From Nemopilema nomurai (taxonomy: Eukaryota; Cnidaria; Scyphozoa; Rhizostomeae; Rhizostomatidae), in NCBI GenBank assembly GCA_003864495.1, contig ML133496.1:2881631-2945630 (forward strand): a DNA stretch of 64,000 nucleotides, in the 5' to 3' direction. Within the stretch, counting starts at the first letter, position 1; every line of letters begins with the position of its first letter. The notes beneath the pieces are model-generated. The model saw only the letters and a list, made by a program, of their open reading frames with translations. It was not told where the DNA came from and made no database searches. The position numbers and the translations under genes were made by a program. Of the stretch, positions 59,754 to 64,000 are shown piece after piece.

Positions 59754-62700
59754 ATCGAGATGACAGTGGCGTCACATATTATTTCAACCACCAATTTGCA
59801 GAAACTTCGTAGAAAAATCGGTAATATTTAGAATAAGCATAATCTCCGTCTCTTCTAATATTTGTCGTTTCTAAATTCTTATGAAAACGCAACGCAACGA
59901 AAATATAAAATTATGACAGTTCTTGTCAACTCTTCTGTTTGTGAAGTGGGAGTTGAACTCCTTAGTTTCAACCACGAAATATGAATCGACTATGTTTTTA
60001 ATTTCAAAACGATTGATTTGCGTCTGTTGCGACTAACGCTGAGATAATTTACGGTGGAAAATACAAAAGTAACGGCGGCTTCGTTTCAGTGACTGAGAAG
60101 GAGGTGAGCTCGTGAATCTGCACGGTTTCAAAGAGGTTGGTGTTATCGTTGTGACCTACAAAACTTCGTATGGCCAAATTGTTTACGAAACTCAAGAGTT
60201 TGTATCAACATTTAGTATGGTTTTGAGACTAGAGCTTCTATCTAAATATGCTAATCAACATTTACTATAGTTGGGAATACATGGGACTTTTCGAAGCTAC
60301 GCTGTGGAGGGAAAGATGACCTTGCAGAGACGAAGCCAGCTGGACAAATCTTCAAATTAACTTTCTTGACCTAGGCAACTCTTGCTGCTTGATTACTGTT
60401 TACTTAGAAGAAACTTGAAGAAAATCGATTTTCTTATTAGCTATCATCAGGGTTAGAAGCGACTAGTTTTGGCCAGCCTAAGTTGCTTAAGGAAAGCTTG
60501 ATTTCACCAATTGCATGGTTTTGTCTCTAATCCCATCTGCTAATAACGAGGGAAACTGGAAGATGGAAAAACCAGAACTGCGCAATCCACAACGAATTTC
60601 AGGTGCTCAAAAACACGGATTTGGCAGCTGCTGATGCTGAAATTGTAGCGGTTTCTCATAATCCAGGCAATTCTAAAGCTCACGTGCCCACCCCTTGCCA
60701 CTCACGTGCACTAATTGAATAGCGGCATTATAGATTAACTGGTAATCTTGCATGATAAGACGCAGTGTAACAGTGTTAGCCATAAAGCATGGCATTGCTA
60801 GAACGCCCATGTTAACAGGGCATAATTCATATTTTGTTATGCCTGAATTTGTTATCTGTTCATATGAAGACTCAATGTCGCAAACCTTACCCTGTATCTT
60901 AAGTTTTCTCTAGGGGGAAGTTGGAGTCTTCTTTTATCGACATCCGATCGAGTTTATTTATAGTAAAGAAAGTAGATGAAATGATGTTAGTTTTTTGGCT
61001 TTTGCGGAGTAGATGTGCCGAGAAAAGGGCTGAGAAATGAAATGTTTCACAAATTCAAACTTGCACACAGAGCGAGGAGAGTCGCCAGCTTTCTGTAATT
61101 CCAGACCTAAGGGATCACGAGATGTAGTTACATCGAGAGGAAAGACCAGGACACTGCTGGATAAGCATTAAGATTCCTAAAAACTCCCTTAAGATGCTAG
61201 GTAGAAAACAAATTCAAAATACATTTGTTGATACTCAAAATGTAAGAATGAATAATAGGTTTGGTTTGTAGATACTAGGCAGTCTTTGTTTGTAAAGTAA
61301 TTAAGAGAGCAGATCTTGTGACGTTTGCAATATTGCTGTATTTGGAAGACTATGACATGCAACATTTCACTCCAAAGAACCTTGTCGAGCCACATGCGAG
61401 GATTGGTTCTGCTGGGAATCAGGCCAGATGAATAGAAGTCTGTTAGCATCCTGACTAGACAAAGTAGATACCGAGATCATGTTGATTAGGCCCTGGAACT
61501 AAAACTGCGTCAGAAGTAGATTGCTGACTGCATGAAATATAAGAAAGTGCAGACTTAACTTTTCATTGCCACACTGTTGTGTCTATGTGGTTGACGTAAA
61601 AACTATTTAAATGATACGCTTTTGTGTCTGCATGCGTTAAGAGCTTCTGCAATTTGGTCAAAGCTTCTAAACGCCAAAGACAAAAGGGAATTATAGTATC
61701 GAAAATGTTGTACTAAAAGTTAACAATAAGTAGAACTTTCGGTTGTTCTTTGGGAATTGGGGATTATATGTGGTCAGCTATATTTCCTTTTTTGCATGTT
61801 GTTTTATGAAAGCTAAATGTTCTGGCTTACCGTTTAAGCTTCGGTATTCTAGCTTGAAGTAGGTACTTTAGCTCAGAGTCTCTTCAGTGCGATGTTTGCA
61901 TTTGAATTATGTATTGATTAATGTTTATTCATTGAAATAGTATAAACTTTTTACAATGAGCTAATTAGGCTAAAAATTGATTAACTGTGGTGTAAATATC
62001 GTGTAAAATGCATGCCTTTTCAAACAGCTTACTTATATTTATCAACTAGAAGTCCATTTTCATAATTGGACATTCAATTCTAAGAAATTCTGGAATATGA
62101 TGTTTAGATAGCATCGAAATGGGATGTCCTGGGCAAAGCCACGTGACGCTGAGCAGGCGCATAGCCGCGCTTTTTGAACCAAACAATTTTTAGTGTTCCC
62201 ATCTTAAATATGGCGGTGCTTTCCCTCTTTCAAGTTGTGATTTCAACCATTTAGAAAGGTAAATACTTAGTAGTTGTGTGTATGGAAGCCTTGAAGCATT
62301 AAATGAAACTGTTTATAGACTGTAGTGTGGGAAGAAGATGCAGTTATATGCTGATAAAGTCATTTTCTTTAAGTTTGTAATTGCTGTATTGTTCCTGGGT
62401 TTCTGAAAGCACTTTGATCTGTTTGCTAGGCAAATGAGACAATTCATCAATAGCATATTGGAAACACAACCAGCCACATTTCAAAGTTTCTAGTGCAGTA
62501 ATTGTTTTATCTATATGCTAATGCAGTAATATACCGAATAACGCAAGAGACATCATGTTCAAGTTTAATTTGAAGTTAGGTATACCTTGATACATCTTCT
62601 CGTCCTCTAAAGCGATTTCGGTATGTAAAATAGACCAACTGCACATGCATAGAGATCTGGTTCTTAATTGAAAGGAACCACTATACAAATGTTTGATGAA

Positions 62701-64000
62701 TATACTTTATTGGTAGTTAAATTGGTGTTAATAAAAAGGAATTGTGTTTTTGGAATATTTCTAATCATCTTATCTATGTAATATTTTCTAGCCATGAACA
62801 GCACAATATAATAGATGTGTTGTAATACTGTGTTAATAACACTTTCTAAGGGCTAGTTCAAGCAAGAGTCAATTCCTTGCAAATGAAAAAAACTTGTGGG
62901 ACTTGATAAAAACATATAGACCTATATAATAGGATCCTCTGCACTCAAGATTATATGATTCAGGAAAGTGATACTTTGATGCATCAGCACTTCCTTTCAG
63001 ATGCTTCTAGAAACCATCACATAATGTTGTTAGAGGGCCTTTTTGATATGATGGTATTGCTGTGTGACACAGAGGTCAGAGGTGAAAAGACATTTGTCAA
63101 CAAAGGTGGTTAAGATGGCAAATTTTGTGCATAATTTGATGTTTCTTAATTCAACCCAGCGCAATTTCTCAAACATTTGCAATTAAGTATGATTTTTCTT
63201 GAGTCTCCATTCAAGCTAAAGTTTTGGAGTAATTCAGCCTTTTTTGGTTTTATCTAATGGGTTTAGTTTAATCCATTGCAATATGCGGGATCTTGTTACA
63301 TGTTAATTTACATTTTGTACCTCTTTCCTTTAAAATATCATTATTTTTTCTTTCTTTATGTATCTTATTTGACATTATCCTACTAAACTTATTATGAACA
63401 AGAGAATTGAGAGCATTTTTAACAAGATAAGATAAAACAAGTCTTACAAGTTTTTAACAAGACCTACAAGATAGTACTGAAGATTTTACTAAATACATCT
63501 ACATTTGAATGAAACTTATTTGAGTAGATTGTTGATAGCTCTTGGCATTATCTGGTCATTTGTAGTTATAATTCTGTGCCTTTTAAGCACACATGGTATC
63601 ATGAGGTTGAAGGTTACAGCAGAGTAAACAACCTTTTTGGATAACTCTTTTGGATATATTTGGATACTTTTGGATATATCTTATCATATCAGAGGTGTGA
63701 TTGTAAGACTAGTAGTACTTCTAAATGTTTTAACTTCACAAATCTTTAAGGTATGATGAAATATTGTTTTTCCAACTCAGTCTACTCCACCTCCAATGGG
63801 CAATTTAAGGGATATATTGCAGATCCTTATTCTAAAATTGTATCTTAGTGATCTCGATTCAAGTTATGCATGCAGTCTTTTGAAGTAATTTATATTCGGT
63901 ATCTTAGTTATTTTTTCAAATTATCCATACTAGGGACTTTCGAAGTAACTAGACCAGTTATGGCATTTCAGAACCTCAACTGTTTGATAATGCTTGGCCT
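59754..64000. other. No gene recognised
   Basis: AT-rich sequence with only short, featureless open frames. The only landmark is 62135-62262: GCCACGTGACGC, GCAGGCGCATAGCCGCGC, then AATATGGCGGTG and an AAAG|GTAAAT donor. This looks like a CpG-richer promoter with a short first (probably 5' UTR) exon for a plus-strand gene beyond the window. The rest may be its first intron. Confidence 0.3.

Overview
The window is eukaryotic, AT-rich DNA with canonical GT-AG introns, long repeat-filled introns and metazoan gene families. BORCS8, MOV10, mitochondrial uS12 and an animal-type ALAS with heme-regulatory CP motifs point to an invertebrate animal. An anthozoan cnidarian is my best guess, from overall gene style and repeat content only; no single sequence proves it.

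Layout. (1) 2-13200, plus strand: the last 21 exons (1252 codons) of a large coiled-coil protein, frame-consistent across every junction, containing an internally duplicated block of exons. (2) 14867-15550, minus: an intronless 227-residue BORCS8-like protein (lysosome-positioning BORC complex) carrying an unexpected C-terminal C2H2 finger resembling those of the Rab5 effectors EEA1 and Rabenosyn-5. A GCGCGC-rich divergent promoter separates it from a plus-strand exon (16464-16565) that encodes a mitochondrial-type presequence. (3) 19931-20380, plus: mitochondrial ribosomal protein uS12m (MRPS12). (4) 20950-23445: a cluster of nested repeats, including a 1.57 kb foldback palindrome (about 510-bp arms) bracketed by 250-bp direct repeats, just upstream of the next gene. 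(5) 23572-40080, plus: a complete 16-exon, 1061-residue MOV10-type SF1 RNA helicase with a novel-looking N-terminal module and a recently duplicated linker exon; its introns hold a Mutator-like transposase relic, MITEs and tRNA-derived elements. (6) 40300-46750: a transposon-rich intergenic region with a 5'-truncated non-LTR retrotransposon, a mariner-like MITE (TA target site), a hAT-like MITE with a perfect 8-bp target duplication, and a minisatellite. (7) 47187-58273, plus: a complete 10-exon, 597-residue 5-aminolevulinate synthase with four CP motifs; introns 7 and 8 carry two unrelated minisatellites, one with 380-bp higher-order structure. (8) 58274-64000: a third minisatellite, a 17-bp-phased row of nuclear-receptor half-sites, then sequence in which I recognise no gene.

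The genes are independent housekeeping functions (cytoskeletal or structural coiled coil, lysosome positioning, mitochondrial translation, RNA silencing and retroelement control, heme synthesis). They are not an operon. Two have mitochondrial products (MRPS12, ALAS). All exon models were made by hand from splice consensus and reading phase. No database search or transcript evidence was available.
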